From the NCBI GenBank assembly GCA_002118135.1, contig BDIU01000014.1:62001-126000 (forward strand): a stretch of 64,000 nt of DNA, given 5' to 3'. The notes beneath the pieces were generated by a model, which saw nothing but the letters and a program-made list of their open reading frames with translations, was not told the DNA's origin and made no database searches. This document shows positions 32,561 to 50,152 of the stretch, in pieces. The position numbers and the translations under genes were made by a program. The number at the start of each line of letters is the position of its first letter. Within the stretch, counting starts at the first letter, position 1. The stretch comes from Trebouxia sp. TZW2008 (Eukaryota > Chlorophyta > Trebouxiophyceae > Trebouxiales > Trebouxiaceae).

Positions 32561-33967
32561 TGCATCATCACTGACCAATTTTTGTCATGTGCACCTCTGA
32601 GTGCTGCACCTGGAATTGCTGCAAGCAAGCCTCAAACACAAGTGTGTGCACGCCAGCAAAAAATTGGTGCCGTGGCAGATACTTCTCAGATCAAAAGCAA
32701 ATGCTGATGCCCAGATTCTGTGATCAAATGGCAGTGCCTGTTGTCAACTCAACACGCAAAAGTTTGCATTCAACACAATATGCATCGTCAGAACCCTGCT
32801 GCAAGCTGCTGTTGGACCAAAGCTTGCATAGCAGATTTGCTGACCATTACTGATGCGCTGCGATACTGCAGGCGTGCCCAAACTTGCTGCAGATGCTCAT
32901 GCAGGGTGTCAAGACTGAGTCAAGAAATTCGCTGATCAGTTGGTGGATCTAGCCAGCTTTGTTGAGTGATGTCAGGTTCTTTCCCACTGTATTGGCAATG
33001 GCGTTCAGAGCTTGGTCTTTACCAGAACGAGTCAGAATGACAAAGAAAGAAAGCAAAAAGCTGCGCCAGTATGCGTCATAGCGGGAGCGTCTAATAGGAG
33101 AGGCGATTAGACTGATCACCAATGTCCAAGAGTTGCTTCTGTGGCACATTTTATATGAAATTTTGCTTACAGTGCAGCCTTCTCAGTGCTCATTACAATC
33201 AGAATGCAGCTCAATAGTACAGAGGACAATAATACACCCTGCTGTGTATTAGTTAATATTAGCGTGCATGAGAGCATTGCACTCGACATTAAGCTAATCA
33301 AAATACAAAGTTTAAAGACAAATGTCAAGCAAAGTCGAGAGAGACTCTTGCCACATTGACGTTTTGCACAACTGGTCACAGCGACTTGTTCACAAAAATT
33401 CACTCAGTTCATGTAACTCGTCAAACAAGTACAAAGCTCGACGTGGAGCATTCAGCCCTGAGACAATATCACTGCTGCCTGACAGCAAAAACAGCAATTG
33501 CAGCTGTGAAGGGCAGATGCCAGCACAAGCACTAAATCCTATGGTGGTCAGGACGATAAGCAAGGTGTTGTAGGGGCTAGCCAGTCAACCCAATCTGTTC
33601 AAATCAAAAAAGGCATTTCTGAAAGCAAGGCTGACAGCAGAATAAAACAGCAGATACAATGCTGCAAAAAGAAACGCATACCCTGGTGGTGAACTCGGTA
33701 CCTGCGACAGTTGCAGGATCTCCATGTGACTTGGACTTCCATTGAGAGCAGATTAGACCTCAGGCTGACACAGGCTGCTAAGAGCCCTAGATGAAACCTA
33801 ATACAGTGCTGCCGTACAGGTAATACCAAATGTGATACATCTCCTATCAATGACCAATGTCCAGGGCCAGTGATGTGAAATGGGCAGAGCTCAGAGCCAG
33901 TGCAGGCTGCGTTGGGCTGATACTGGTACACATTTGCAGATATAGCAACACAACTGCTTGGACACAG
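32561..33967. other. Flank of the satellite, no assigned gene
   Basis: The satellite fades out near 32560. A minus-strand frame at 33149-32949 (MCHRSNSWTLVISLI...KDQALNAIANTVGKNLT) has a composition unlike its surroundings, but I do not recognise it. The rest is AT-richer and non-coding by eye. Confidence 0.35.
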
Positions 33968-35082
33968 CTATAGGTACAGGTGGCTGTTCTGCATTTGGCG
34001 TCCAGTGGGCCGATAGCCTGGAGGGACTGCATCAAATCCAGGAGGGTATAGCTGTTCAACAGGCCGGTCAAGGGCTGTGCGCATCCTTGACATCTTTTCC
34101 AGCAGCTCGCGCTCCAACGGTGTGATGCTTGGGTCCTTTAGCTGCTCCTCAATGTCTCGCTGCTGCATAATGATGCCTTCAGCAGCTTGAAGCTGTTGCT
34201 GCATGCAATGAATGTGAAGCTGACGGTCGTCTCTTCCCTGCGTCACATCACAGTAACATGTCAGCAGGACAAGGTACAAAGCTCAACGCCTTGCTGCTGC
34301 ATGATGATGCCTTCTGCAGCCTGAAGTTGTTGCTGCATGCAATGGGTGTGATGCTGACAATCATTTTTCCCCTGCAGAATGTCACAGCAACATGTCGTCA
34401 AGAAAATAAACAACAATTGCAAAGCTGTAAGCAGCCTGAGCTGAGAGGTCAGAGCTGTTTATATTCATCAGCATCACTTAGATGTTTATCAGCATCATGT
34501 TCTGGACCAACTAGTGCTTGGCAAGTACTTGGCAATAAACACAAGTCACGTCATGCCACATGTACATAGCTGGAGCTGGCACTATATAGAAGCTGCGAGG
34601 TACCTGCTGACGATGCAGCTTCTGTTCCTCCAGCAGATGACGCTTGGCCTTGGAGAGCTTTGTGCTGCGCTTCAGGACTGTACTGACAACTCTAGAGGCT
34701 TTTTCTGAGATCTGTGCAGCGTACGTGTCCTCAAGCAGCTGTAGCCTTGCTTTGCGCAAGTCATCTGCTGTGTAACCCTCCTTTGTCCGGGCACCGTAGG
34801 CCCAGTCGCCGTCTGTTGTCTCTCGAGGCTGCAATGCAGGCAGTGTGAGAATGCCACAAACCAGGATGCTTCTGCAGGCGCGTTTGATTTAACAGCACAT
34901 ACCTCTCTGTAAATTCGCCCGGTGTAGTCCTTGTATTTGAAGCGCTTGCTCCCGTCCCAGATGCACTGGACTGGATCTACGCTGACTCTGCTCGGTCTTC
35001 TGGTATATATCGGGGCAGCAAGGCGCGAACACCTTGATGATGGAGCAATCAAACTACTTGGATGTAGACAGCCGTCAAGCAT
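33968..35082 (-). CDS. Coiled-coil-like protein, YL-family member 2
   Basis: Unrecognised family. Three exons (34903-35082, 34604-34828, 33968-34237) with phase 0 introns give 224 residues from the ATG at 35082. Exon 1 ends KRFKYKDYTGRIYRE, comparable to KRARYRDFTNQDSVE in member 1. Exon 2 holds ASRVVSTVLKRSTKLSKAKR, comparable to AARVVGKLFKR in member 1. Exon 3 is Gln-rich helix (MQQQLQAAEGIIMQQRDIEE), then LKDPSITPLERELLEKMSRM, and ends NSHLYL. A decayed copy of the start of exon 3 lies just upstream in the intron. The gene order and shared intron phases point to tandem duplication with member 1. Function is unknown. Confidence 0.58.
34285..34385 (-). repeat. Decayed copy of the start of member 2 exon 3
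   Basis: Read on the minus strand, the segment has an acceptor (ttctgcag) and then a translation MQQQLQAAEGIIMQQ identical to true exon 3. It diverges at once and hits TGA in frame after QGVELCTLSC. No donor follows. The offset from the real acceptor (34238) is about 130 bp. Confidence 0.8.
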
Positions 35083-38000
35083 CGCTGCGCAGCCCCTTTG
35101 TTTGGACTACGCCAGAAAGCTTCGTGTTGACCGCCAGAACTCGCACCTCGTCTGGCAGCACGAAAAGCTGAAAATGAGTCTTTAGTGCAGCGAGCGAGGG
35201 TCGAGGTGATAAGTAGTAACAGTTGCCTCGCACTGCAGTGCAGACGTGACCCGCACGTAGTGCTCTCGCTGGAAACATTGCTGCACAGGAATCGGAATTG
35301 AAGAAGAGGAAGCAGCCACCCAACTTACAGTAGCATCATTGAATGCTTTAGTTGGCAAAAATGGGCCATGAGCAAAGCAGCTTGTCATGCAGGCGGTGCA
35401 CAACGGCAGGGAAAAGTACATTTAGCACACTGACAGCAGCAGTGCGTCCTCAGGCATGCAGCTGGTGATGGGGGCAAATCCACAGCTTGCAGTGTGAGAA
35501 TTACGCTTTTGCAGGTGTGTATTGTGCCGTGCACAGCTGCGTTTCTTGCAAGCAGACGTGTACAGCTGGTCTATGGAATGCATCTGTGAACCACTATCAA
35601 GCTCACCTACTTCCTATATGGGTATTGTCAGTGGTGCCTGGTATGATGGCATTAGCACAGAAGGAACACCACTCCAAGGATTGCAAACCTCATGCACAGC
35701 TTTTGCTGTACACACCTGCGTATACTGTTGCTCAGGCTAGTGTGACTGAGATGAAGGCTTACGCTGGGACAGTATATGCTCGTGGCCCACTCTGGCTTGG
35801 GCGACATTCAGCTCTACACTGCATTGACTGCTGAGAGTAGACTACAGAAAGCTTGCCTGCTTGTATCCTGTGTGTATGTGTATGCAGTGCTACAGGTCTG
35901 CACAGAAGGCAGCCATCATGGTTGCTTTGCAGGGTTGACTGAGTTTACAACCTGCAGCTCCACTCAGGTACGACTTGTTCCACAGCAGCTGTAGCAGCAG
36001 CTGTGATGATGAAAATACAACGTCATTGTCATCATAGAGTCTGGCCCTGCCTAGTAAAGCTGCCCTCCATTTGTACCTCAATGACCCTCTTTGTGCCCCA
36101 AAGCCCATTAGGCACAAATCACAGGATTGAACTCAGCAGGCTTGGTCCTCAAGGCATGATAAGACGCTGTGGATGCTGGTGCTGTCATACCCTGCTTTGT
36201 TCAAAGTTTTGTCGTGCCTTACCCTGGTAGTGACCAGCCGTACTCTGTCCTGCTCTGCGGCAATTCGTCCTCTGTCCTGCTGGCTTTGGTCACAATAAAA
36301 CATGGCTGATGTGCCCCACCACCAATATGTTGCCGCGCCTTGTAACGTTTTGACCTGCCCGCTGCAGTTATGTCCTACCTGCCTTGGCTGCAGGCAAGAT
36401 GCAAAGGCAAGATCTAGAGCCAAAGTTGCAGTTGTGTTGGTCCATTAATTCGTCTTCAGTGTTCAGGGTAAGCGCTTGCCTCATCACAGCACTTCAAAAG
36501 TGTGCAGTCTGTTTGTGATCCATGCAAAAGAACAAATGAGTCCAACAGCCACGTTAGAGCTTGTGGATAATGTGTCAGCAAACAAGGGCAACAAGTAACA
36601 TGCTTCAGCTGATGATGACACCTTGTTTTGCTGCTTGCTGCATTGATAATCATTGGGTACATTCAGAGGTTGTGTAAAGATCTGAATGTACTGGTTGAGA
36701 AAGCTGCATGCTTCTGTTACAGCACGAATCAGAAGCAATGCTCCTTCTGAATAAAGTGCATATGGCTGCTGAGCATCACTATGCAAAGCAACAACTGTCA
36801 AAGGGTTCCTCTGGCGGCATGCACTGGTGTGACGCAGCAGTGTCAGCAACTGTATGATGACATGAGGCGAATCAGTTGCATCTGTACAAGTCCAACCCCT
36901 GTTGTCAATCCACCGGCTAAAGCTTACCTCAATGTATGTGGTGAACTTGCTGTCTGCATTTTGCGTCAGTTTGCGTTGACAGCTGGCGTTGAACTGTCTA
37001 AGTTGACTCTGAAAGCCGCATTCCATAAGCTTGTAGCATGCAAGGGAACGTGGTTGCATACACATGTGCGTACACTGTGTGGGGTGTGCAGGTATGGCTG
37101 CTTGCTGCCTGCTGTAGATCAATGATGGACTCACATGAGCATCAGCAATATGTGTGCAGAATTGTACCCGCAAACAGTGGCAGACACGCATCACCTGCCC
37201 AAGTTGTGTCCACCAAGATTGTGCCGCAGGATTGATAGCTTGGTCCCTGCTGGACAGCACTGCACGCTGTGCTGTAGTGATTACAGCACAGGTTGATCAC
37301 TGAGCGCTTGGCACTTCAACAGCATGCTCACTCAAGTGCTCACATTCTGAAGAATGATTGATATGTTCCAGTGACCTGCTGTGTGGTGCATGTGCTGCAG
37401 TGAGCAACAGGCTGCACAATTCAGGCTCAGCGAAGCAAAATCTGATACTTTCTTGTGTGGCGAGCTGTAATTGGATGTGCAGTGTGGCCATGTAGTCAAT
37501 AATAATGCTGCAGCTGCAGAATGCCTAATGCTATGTAGCCGTGGCAACAATTGCAGTGCAATAAATGCAACCTTTTCCTCTTCTGTGCAGTATGGCTTCT
37601 AGGACTGCCTTCACATTGAGACCGCTGTTGCAATCATTCTTTGATTGGTCGCGTTTTTTGTTATTGTCTGTGTCTTTTTAGGCATGTACCAGTGCTGTTG
37701 TATTATTGAACATCAATGCAAATCAGCAAGTCAGTTTCCTTTGCTTCACGCTTCTGTGTGGCATACGGGAGACATAGGACACATGTTGCGGACGGCAGCA
37801 CTTGTAGCCATGCGGCGGACGGCAACAAAGGAGCACATGCAATGTTGCATTTGCAGATCAGCCAGCGGCATTACAGCTGAAAACATACAGGATTTGATTG
37901 ATTATTTCACAATGGGTTTCCAAGTTTGCAATGAATGGCAGAAGCAACTGCGAGTTTTGCATACACCTGGTTCAAGCAAGGAAAGTCATAAAAGCAGTCA

Positions 38001-38437
38001 AACTCAACAGGCGGGTTGTCCAAAAGAGAAAGCAGGTAGCATTGCAAGCAACAAAAACTAATTTACACCTGGATACAGTACCTAATACACGTCTGATTCT
38101 GTGGTGTTGTGCCATGGACACCTGTTTAACAGCAGATCCATTGTCCATATAAGTGCTGTCTGAATAGGCTCACCATGCTGTACTCAATACAGGCAGTCTA
38201 CTACGCATACTGAGCATCCAGTGCTGTAAAACAGCCAAGCTTGGGCTTGCAAAAGAAAGCCTTTTGCGATACTTGGACTATTGGGTTTGGCAGGGGCTTT
38301 TGTTTGGCATACGGGCTTTGCCAACATAGGCAGAAGGGCAGTATGGGCTGTAAAGAGACTTGATCCCTGCCACATGTTGTGATGCAGCAAGGAGTCTGGG
38401 CTGGAAATATCTGTAAAGAGTCGGTAGTCTGGGTAAT
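35083..38437. other. 3.4-kb region without a confident gene
   Basis: The first ~120 bp are CpG-rich and probably the promoter of coiled-coil member 2. The longest open frame is on the minus strand at 37260-36484 (258 codons). It has a good donor inside it (GAG|GTAAGC near 36930) but no family signature, so at most part of it could be an exon. Plus-strand frames at 35487-35834 and 37645-38061 have no supporting features. Confidence 0.35.
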
Positions 38438-39792
38438 TCACAAGTAATGCTCTGCTTTGGGAGCAGTATCTGATCGGCTGACATCACCCCTTGCATCCAA
38501 TCCATTGGGAGACTCCAGCACTCGCAGAACTCTGAGCAGAGTCTCTGCAAGGGCCTTCTCATGGGGTGTCATGGCTCCCTTGTGCATGCTGTTGAGGATG
38601 TGAGGCATGTCAAGACCATTCACCTCCTTGGACGCATCCCAAATGAGCTTCTGCACTCTTGCAGTGTGGTACAGTGCATCCTCAGCTTCATGCTGCAGCA
38701 TCAGCAAAAGCATCAGCCAATTTCACGGTCACATTGCCTTGACCACAGAGGTGACAGTCATGATATTGTGTCATATTATTGTGACCGAGTACTATGGTCA
38801 CGGCTCGAGTTTGACTCAAAGTACATGCAGCCATGCTGCCAATGTCTAGATGCAGCAATGCACCTAATGTCAGGTGAACACAAGTGACATGGCACTGACA
38901 GCAGCATTGGGTATTGTCATGGGCGTTAGCGCTGTCTGTCTAAAGTGAACATGCAATAGCTTCTTGAGGCACAACTCCACACAGCACAATGCACTGCGTC
39001 AGCAATGTGGTCATGCTACATGTTACAAGGACACCATCAACAGCAATCATTGATACACGCAAAGCCTGCGTGACAAGGTGACAGAACTATATATGTGTAT
39101 ACAGAAATATACCACAGCAGTGTCCCACTGGCTGCTGTGATGCTGCGCTTTCTCCCAAGCAGAGTCGGCCTCCTGCTTGGCCTGTGCCAAATTGCCATCC
39201 TGTTCATCCATGGTGGCCATCAGGCGCTCGTTCTGCTCCTCAATGTGCCTTGTCTGCTCATCAACGTCAAACTCGTCCAGGGTTGGAGGGCTGTTGCTTC
39301 TGAGGAGCTGTCTGAGGATGTGCTCCTTCTCTCTGATGGCAGCCTGGTTCTGCTGCACTGCTGACGCTTTCTGCTTGGCCAAGGCATCAAAGTGCAGGAA
39401 GGTGGTTTCAGCGTCCTGTGTTTGCTGCTTGAGAGCCTCATCTGACAGCCTGCACACCTGCGAGTCACAATAAAATAGCTCTTGAAAAAGTTGCTTGGGG
39501 TCGATGCTGATTGGTCATGATGGCGCAGCTCTGATGCAGCAATACATCAGCATGCACAAGGATGCAACAAAGTGCTCACATCTGAAGCCTTGGGAAGTTT
39601 GTCCCCGGAGCGTCCAAGGGAACAGCGCAGGTTGAGCTTAGAGCTCGAGACTCTCCGGGTCCGAGAGGTCGGCCTGCTTGTATGGGGAGCCGTGTAACTG
39701 AATCCGTGTAAAGAAGCAGCAGTCTGGTTGAAGCTCGGATGCACGTTTTTGGAGACCGCAAGCCCAGCGCTGCGGGTCATCAGCCACTGCAT
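38438..39792 (-). CDS. Coiled-coil-like protein, YL-family member 3
   Basis: Unrecognised family. Three exons (39580-39792, 39113-39457, 38438-38692), phase 0 introns. With the in-frame ATG at 39792 the product is 270 residues. The same frame stays open upstream through a hydrophobic stretch (FAALLIAVLLLHTVGG), so a longer N-terminus is possible. The N-terminus has SYTAPHTSRPTSRTRRVSSS. Exon 2 (345 nt, the same length as in member 4) is strongly heptad-like and acidic/Gln-rich. The last exon has MTPHEKALAETLLRVLRVLE and ends KAEHYL. It shares the motif T-P-x-E-x-x-L-x-E and the YL end with the other three genes. Confidence 0.55.
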
Positions 39793-41597
39793 CGAGGGCG
39801 TGAGATGCTCTCCTAGCCGTGACACAACGAAACCGCCGACTGTATGCAGCAACAGCACTGCAATCAGAAGCGCAGCGAAAGGCGGCAGACAAGCATGCAA
39901 CTGCGTGCCGACCGTCTCAAGCGCATTTTGCTCTGCTGACCTGCAGTTGCTATGGCATCCAGTCAGCAAAGAAATCCAGAAACCCTAGCACAGGCTTGGC
40001 TGGTCAAAGCTCTAGCACAACATTCAACTGCTTTACTTCACCGTAGCGTCGATCATGCACAAGACTGGAGCCCAACGACAGGTGGCCTTCTGTATGTCCG
40101 TGTTGGCGCATGCTTGAACAGCTTTCCCAGGTAACACGACGCAGTTGCACAGCCTTGGACACTTCTACTGCAAGATCGATGGTGTTTTGCTGAGGGCACG
40201 CGATGCATTGAAAGGGCTCAAAAGCTTATCGAATGTTTTCAAATCCAAGTATTTGCTGCTTCGCACAACATCACACAAGAAAGGAGCCACCGTTCTGACA
40301 AAATGCATGCTGGGTCATCTGCCATGAGAGCAAGCTAGCAAAGCCTTGCCTGTATTAGCCTTCATATCAGGAACCACCCACAGATTCACAGCTGTGCAAC
40401 TCATAATTACCACAATCATAACCAGATATACATTTGCCTTCCACCGTCAACAGCAAATATCCACAACTTTGCTGGTGCAGAAACAAAGTACACCATGTAG
40501 CAATGCTGTTCCTGCCTTGGATGACTGGGATTTCCAATGAAGGACCCTCAACTGAAGCCCTTGCATGTGTCACATACTGTTTCACTTTGTTTGCTGCAAA
40601 GTAGTCTCAACAAAGCTGCAAAAGCAAAATCCTGAGATGTGCATCATGGCCCTTGTTACATATGGCTGACACTCAGAAGTCAGCATTGGGCGCATCACAG
40701 CACCTTTGGGCACATCTCATCAGGCTGCCAGTGAGCTCAAACTTCAGCTCATCATTGGCTGATGAAAGACATCACATGACATACAACAAAACAAGTCAGG
40801 TGGAAGGTATAAGAAGGCATTGACTCCTGCTGTCACGCAGAACAGCATGCATCTTTATGGCAACAGTCTGTGTTGCTGAGGCCGCCGCTGCATGTGTGTT
40901 TTGAGAGCTTCTAAAGGTTGCAACGCTTTGCTTGTCCAGCTTCTGATGATGCAGGCATGTGGCATTGGCAGATAGGCATCTGTGTGATCATTGTTCATGC
41001 TGTAAATGCATCATTGCATCTACGCACAGCTATGCGTTGTTCTCATTGCAGCAACTGCAATTGCTGCAAAAGAAAGTTGTCAAGTGTATTCCCACTCCTT
41101 CTACACTCACAACTCACTTCAGACAAAGTGCTCATTGTTCATTGAAGGAACACAGTTGGTGACTCAGCGTGTTTGCACAAAACAGTTAACAATACAGTAA
41201 CAAAGCACAGGCTGCATCATTTCAGCAGCACAGTGTGCTGGGCACACACAAAGTACTCAGTTGCAAGTCTGTCCATAAGCTACACAGCAATCTTTGCTTA
41301 TCTCTAAAATCAAATGTGCACGTATCATTATATAGCAAATGTCACATTGCAAAATAGCAAACACTAGCCAGACCAACTCAAGAACATATGCTCAGCAAAA
41401 TCAGAGACAGGCAAGCCTGCTTCCCAAAGAAAATTCTTTGTGAATGTGCTGTAATGTTGTGAAGCAAATGCATCTCTTTGGCAGTTGTATAGCCAGTACT
41501 GCTGAAATGCCGGAGAAAAAGTACATGTCAGCAAAGTCAGCTTGCTTGAGTCCGACAGATCTGTAGGGGCTGAAAATCTCAATTGTATGGTGCTGCT
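39793..41597. other. Intergenic region between coiled-coil members 3 and 4
   Basis: The part next to 39793 is CpG-rich and likely holds the promoter of member 3. A plus-strand frame from the ATG at 39952 (MASSQQRNPETLAQAWLVKA) ends at a good donor (CAG|GTAACA near 40130), so a divergent gene may start here. I could not follow it into further exons. Confidence 0.35.
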
Positions 41598-42680
41598 TTA
41601 CAGATACATGACCTCTGGGTCCTCCACCCATGCAAGCTTCTCATCATTCTGCTGCACTGCACTGAACGCAGGCCTCAAAGGCTTCTCCAGCACTGTTCCC
41701 ATACGCATGATTGCCTCAAACAGTGCCTGCTCAGCAGGGCTCCTGTCCTCTTCTTCATGCGAGCTTCTGAGCTTGTCTAGGCTGCCGAGCTCCTGCTGTG
41801 CATTCCACAATTGCTGCTGGATGCGGGCAGACCGCTTCTTCGCTTTACTGGCCTTTTCCTGCAAGCAGATTGCAGATTCAACACATCATGCAGAAGCTGA
41901 CAGCATGTATGGAGTGTTAGGCACAACAGTTTGTCAATACGTTCAGGCATTTTGCTGTGAGCTCTGCAGCCGTGATGCAACCTGTCATCAGACCAATGAA
42001 ATCCATGTGTCCAGCCAGCAACAAAACTTACTTGCGCTCTGTCGGTCTGGGTCTTGTTGTGATTGGCCTGTCTCAGGCAGAACTCATGGCGCCGCCTGAC
42101 ATCAGACTGCTCGTTGTCCAGCTCCTGAAGGGTACACTGGATCTGCTCTTGCTGCTTCTCAAGCAGCTTAGCCTTTGCTTCAAGAGTGTACTGGTTTGCT
42201 TGGCGTTCCTGAGAGCGCTTTGCAGCCTTAGCAATGACGCGCTCCAGCTTCTCAAGGTGCGCCACCGTCTGTGCTTCCATAATGGTGTTGTATCGAGCAA
42301 AGCGCTGGGCCTCAAAAGCAGCCAGCTTGCTTCTGACAAACTGCTGCTGGTCTGGAATCTGTGATGCTTCTTGGCCCTGCAAGCAATAAAGATCGAGTTC
42401 AGTGAAGGCAACTGGATTACCGAAGCACGTGCATGCACTGTGCTGAATTGCAGTGACTGAGCGAGAGATGCCAGGGCAGTCTCACCTGGACAGGGCGATC
42501 GTTCATCTCTGACTGGCTCAGCGTGCAGAGAGTATGCACAAGTTGAGGCTTGCTCTTGGTTGTTCTTGCGGTCATGGGCCTCGCAAATGTGGCCCGATGA
42601 GACAGAGCCAATGTCTTGGAAGAGTTTGTCACTGCCAACCTGCCGCACGGTGCTCTATACATCGAAGCCATATATGCCAT
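41598..42680 (-). CDS. Coiled-coil-like protein, YL-family member 4
   Basis: Unrecognised family. Exons 42486-42680, 42032-42376 and 41598-41858, phase 0 introns. Starting at the ATG at 42680 (MAYMASMYRAP) gives 266 residues, close to members 1 and 3. A later ATG at 42575 is possible. Exon 1 is Ser/Thr/Arg-rich. Exon 2 (345 nt) is a charged helix with AAFEAQRFARYNTIMEAQ, VIAKAAKRSQERQANQ and LEKQQEQIQCTLQELDNEQ. The last exon has SPAEQALFEAIMRMGTVLEK and ends DPEVMYL. It lies divergently beside the CDKL kinase, with about 440 bp between the starts. Function is unknown. Confidence 0.56.
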
Positions 42681-43123
42681 TTCAAGCTCCCAAAACGAGC
42701 AGCTTTGCGGTTTGCAAAAACTGCAGGAAGCAGAGTCACAAAAGGTGTTGGTTGTTGGCCAGAACATGCGTTTGTAGCCGCAACCGATGATGATTGCAGA
42801 GAAGCGTGAAGACTGTGGCGTGCTGCAAACTCATCTGCTTTGCTGACTCTGTGAGGAATCTGACCTCATCTTGACTAAAAGCGATCTGAGTTCGAAATGT
42901 CTGTGCGTGCTGTTGACACAAAGAAAGCATAAACGGATCACAGTGCGGCACGGCTTGGCGCTGGAGGCACCCTGTTGCTGCCTGCCGTGGCTTGCGATTG
43001 TCGCTGCGTGAGTGTCGGGCAAACAGTGGGACAAGGCGGCAGGCTGTGACGTACGCTGTGCTGTACACTTGACACCATGCCCTACCAGGCTTGAACAGCA
43101 GGAAGACCGAAGCTGAGCGGGTG
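42681..43123. promoter_or_regulatory. Divergent region, coiled-coil member 4 / CDKL kinase
   Basis: About 440 bp lie between two divergent start codons. The part at 42950-43030 is CpG-rich. No clear TATA box is seen. Confidence 0.35.
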
Positions 43124-49245
<6,122 letters not shown>

Positions 49246-50152
49246 TGTGTTGTCAGTTTGTGATCTCATACTAGTAACTGTGTCGTCTGCGTTCACTAGC
49301 GCAACAGTTTCCAGCTTCAGCACCATTCCCAGTGTAGTGTGATTTGGCAATGTCGCTCAACCATTCCCTGAAACAGTGTTACAGCAAGGTAACAGTCTGC
49401 AGACTACAAGGATAGAAAGATAACAGTGTGTAGACTACAATAAGTGTATATCTGCGAGTGTAATCTTGTTTTAGCTTTGTTCAAGATCTGTGAAGCAAAT
49501 GACATTGTAAGCAAGTACTGATGATGATGAACGCCTATCATGTCTGCATTTACAGTGACTGCAAGTACTGTGTTCTGGGCACACTGCCATGCTATATGCA
49601 GGGTCCAGTCACCTCAACGCAGTGCCCTCTGCTGCCTGAAGTTTTGCGCTGTGCACAACATGCATCACATTAATATTGCTGAAGGTGCTCAAATCTCATG
49701 CGTAATATAGACTGCATAATGCATGCATGGCATGGATCAAGGCGAAGCCAGCTAAGAATTCTTTGAAGAGATGCTGTACATTGCAAATATTGCTCCAATT
49801 GCCAAGTGCCAGCCGGGTCATGGCATTGCGTATGCATTGAACAAACACCCTGCAGTTGAAGCATGATGTTGCAGTTGTTGACTACATAATAATTGGTGAA
49901 CAAGCTACCGCAGCTGATGCTCATCCTTTTGAAATTGTTAAACCCTGACATCATCAGAGTGTCTGCTGATCTTGAATGCCAATGGCTGACGCAATCATGC
50001 CCTGTCCTACCCCATGTTTTACATCCTATCTTTATTCTGAGTTGTGCGCCCTTTATTAGCTAACACAAAGCTGCCCCATATCCTTTGTGGTCATGCCTAC
50101 TGGTCCTCATCATTCTGTGCTGAATGATGATGTTACATGTCTTTGCTGAAGC
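49246..50152. other. Convergent intergenic region, CDKL / expansin-FAS1
   Basis: About 900 bp between convergent stop codons. TGTAA at 49459-49463 may be the CDKL polyadenylation signal. No coding segment is supported. Confidence 0.5.

Noticed and set aside
29049..32707. Many short Cys-rich frames that look like a peptide family
   Set aside because: They recur with the satellite period in changing frames and are by-products of the repeat unit.
36484..37260. 258-codon minus-strand frame
   Set aside because: No recognisable domain, and an internal consensus donor suggests at most part of it is an exon. Not enough support for a gene call.
39952..40327. Possible divergent gene starting MASSQQRNPETL
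   Set aside because: One exon with a good donor is visible, but no downstream exon could be linked in frame. Noted only in the intergenic entry.
43075..43105. ATGCCCTACCAGGCTTG as a decayed copy of the CDKL exon AACTACCAGGTGCTC
   Set aside because: The match is only about 15 bases and could be chance. The 6-nt exon model explains the start better.
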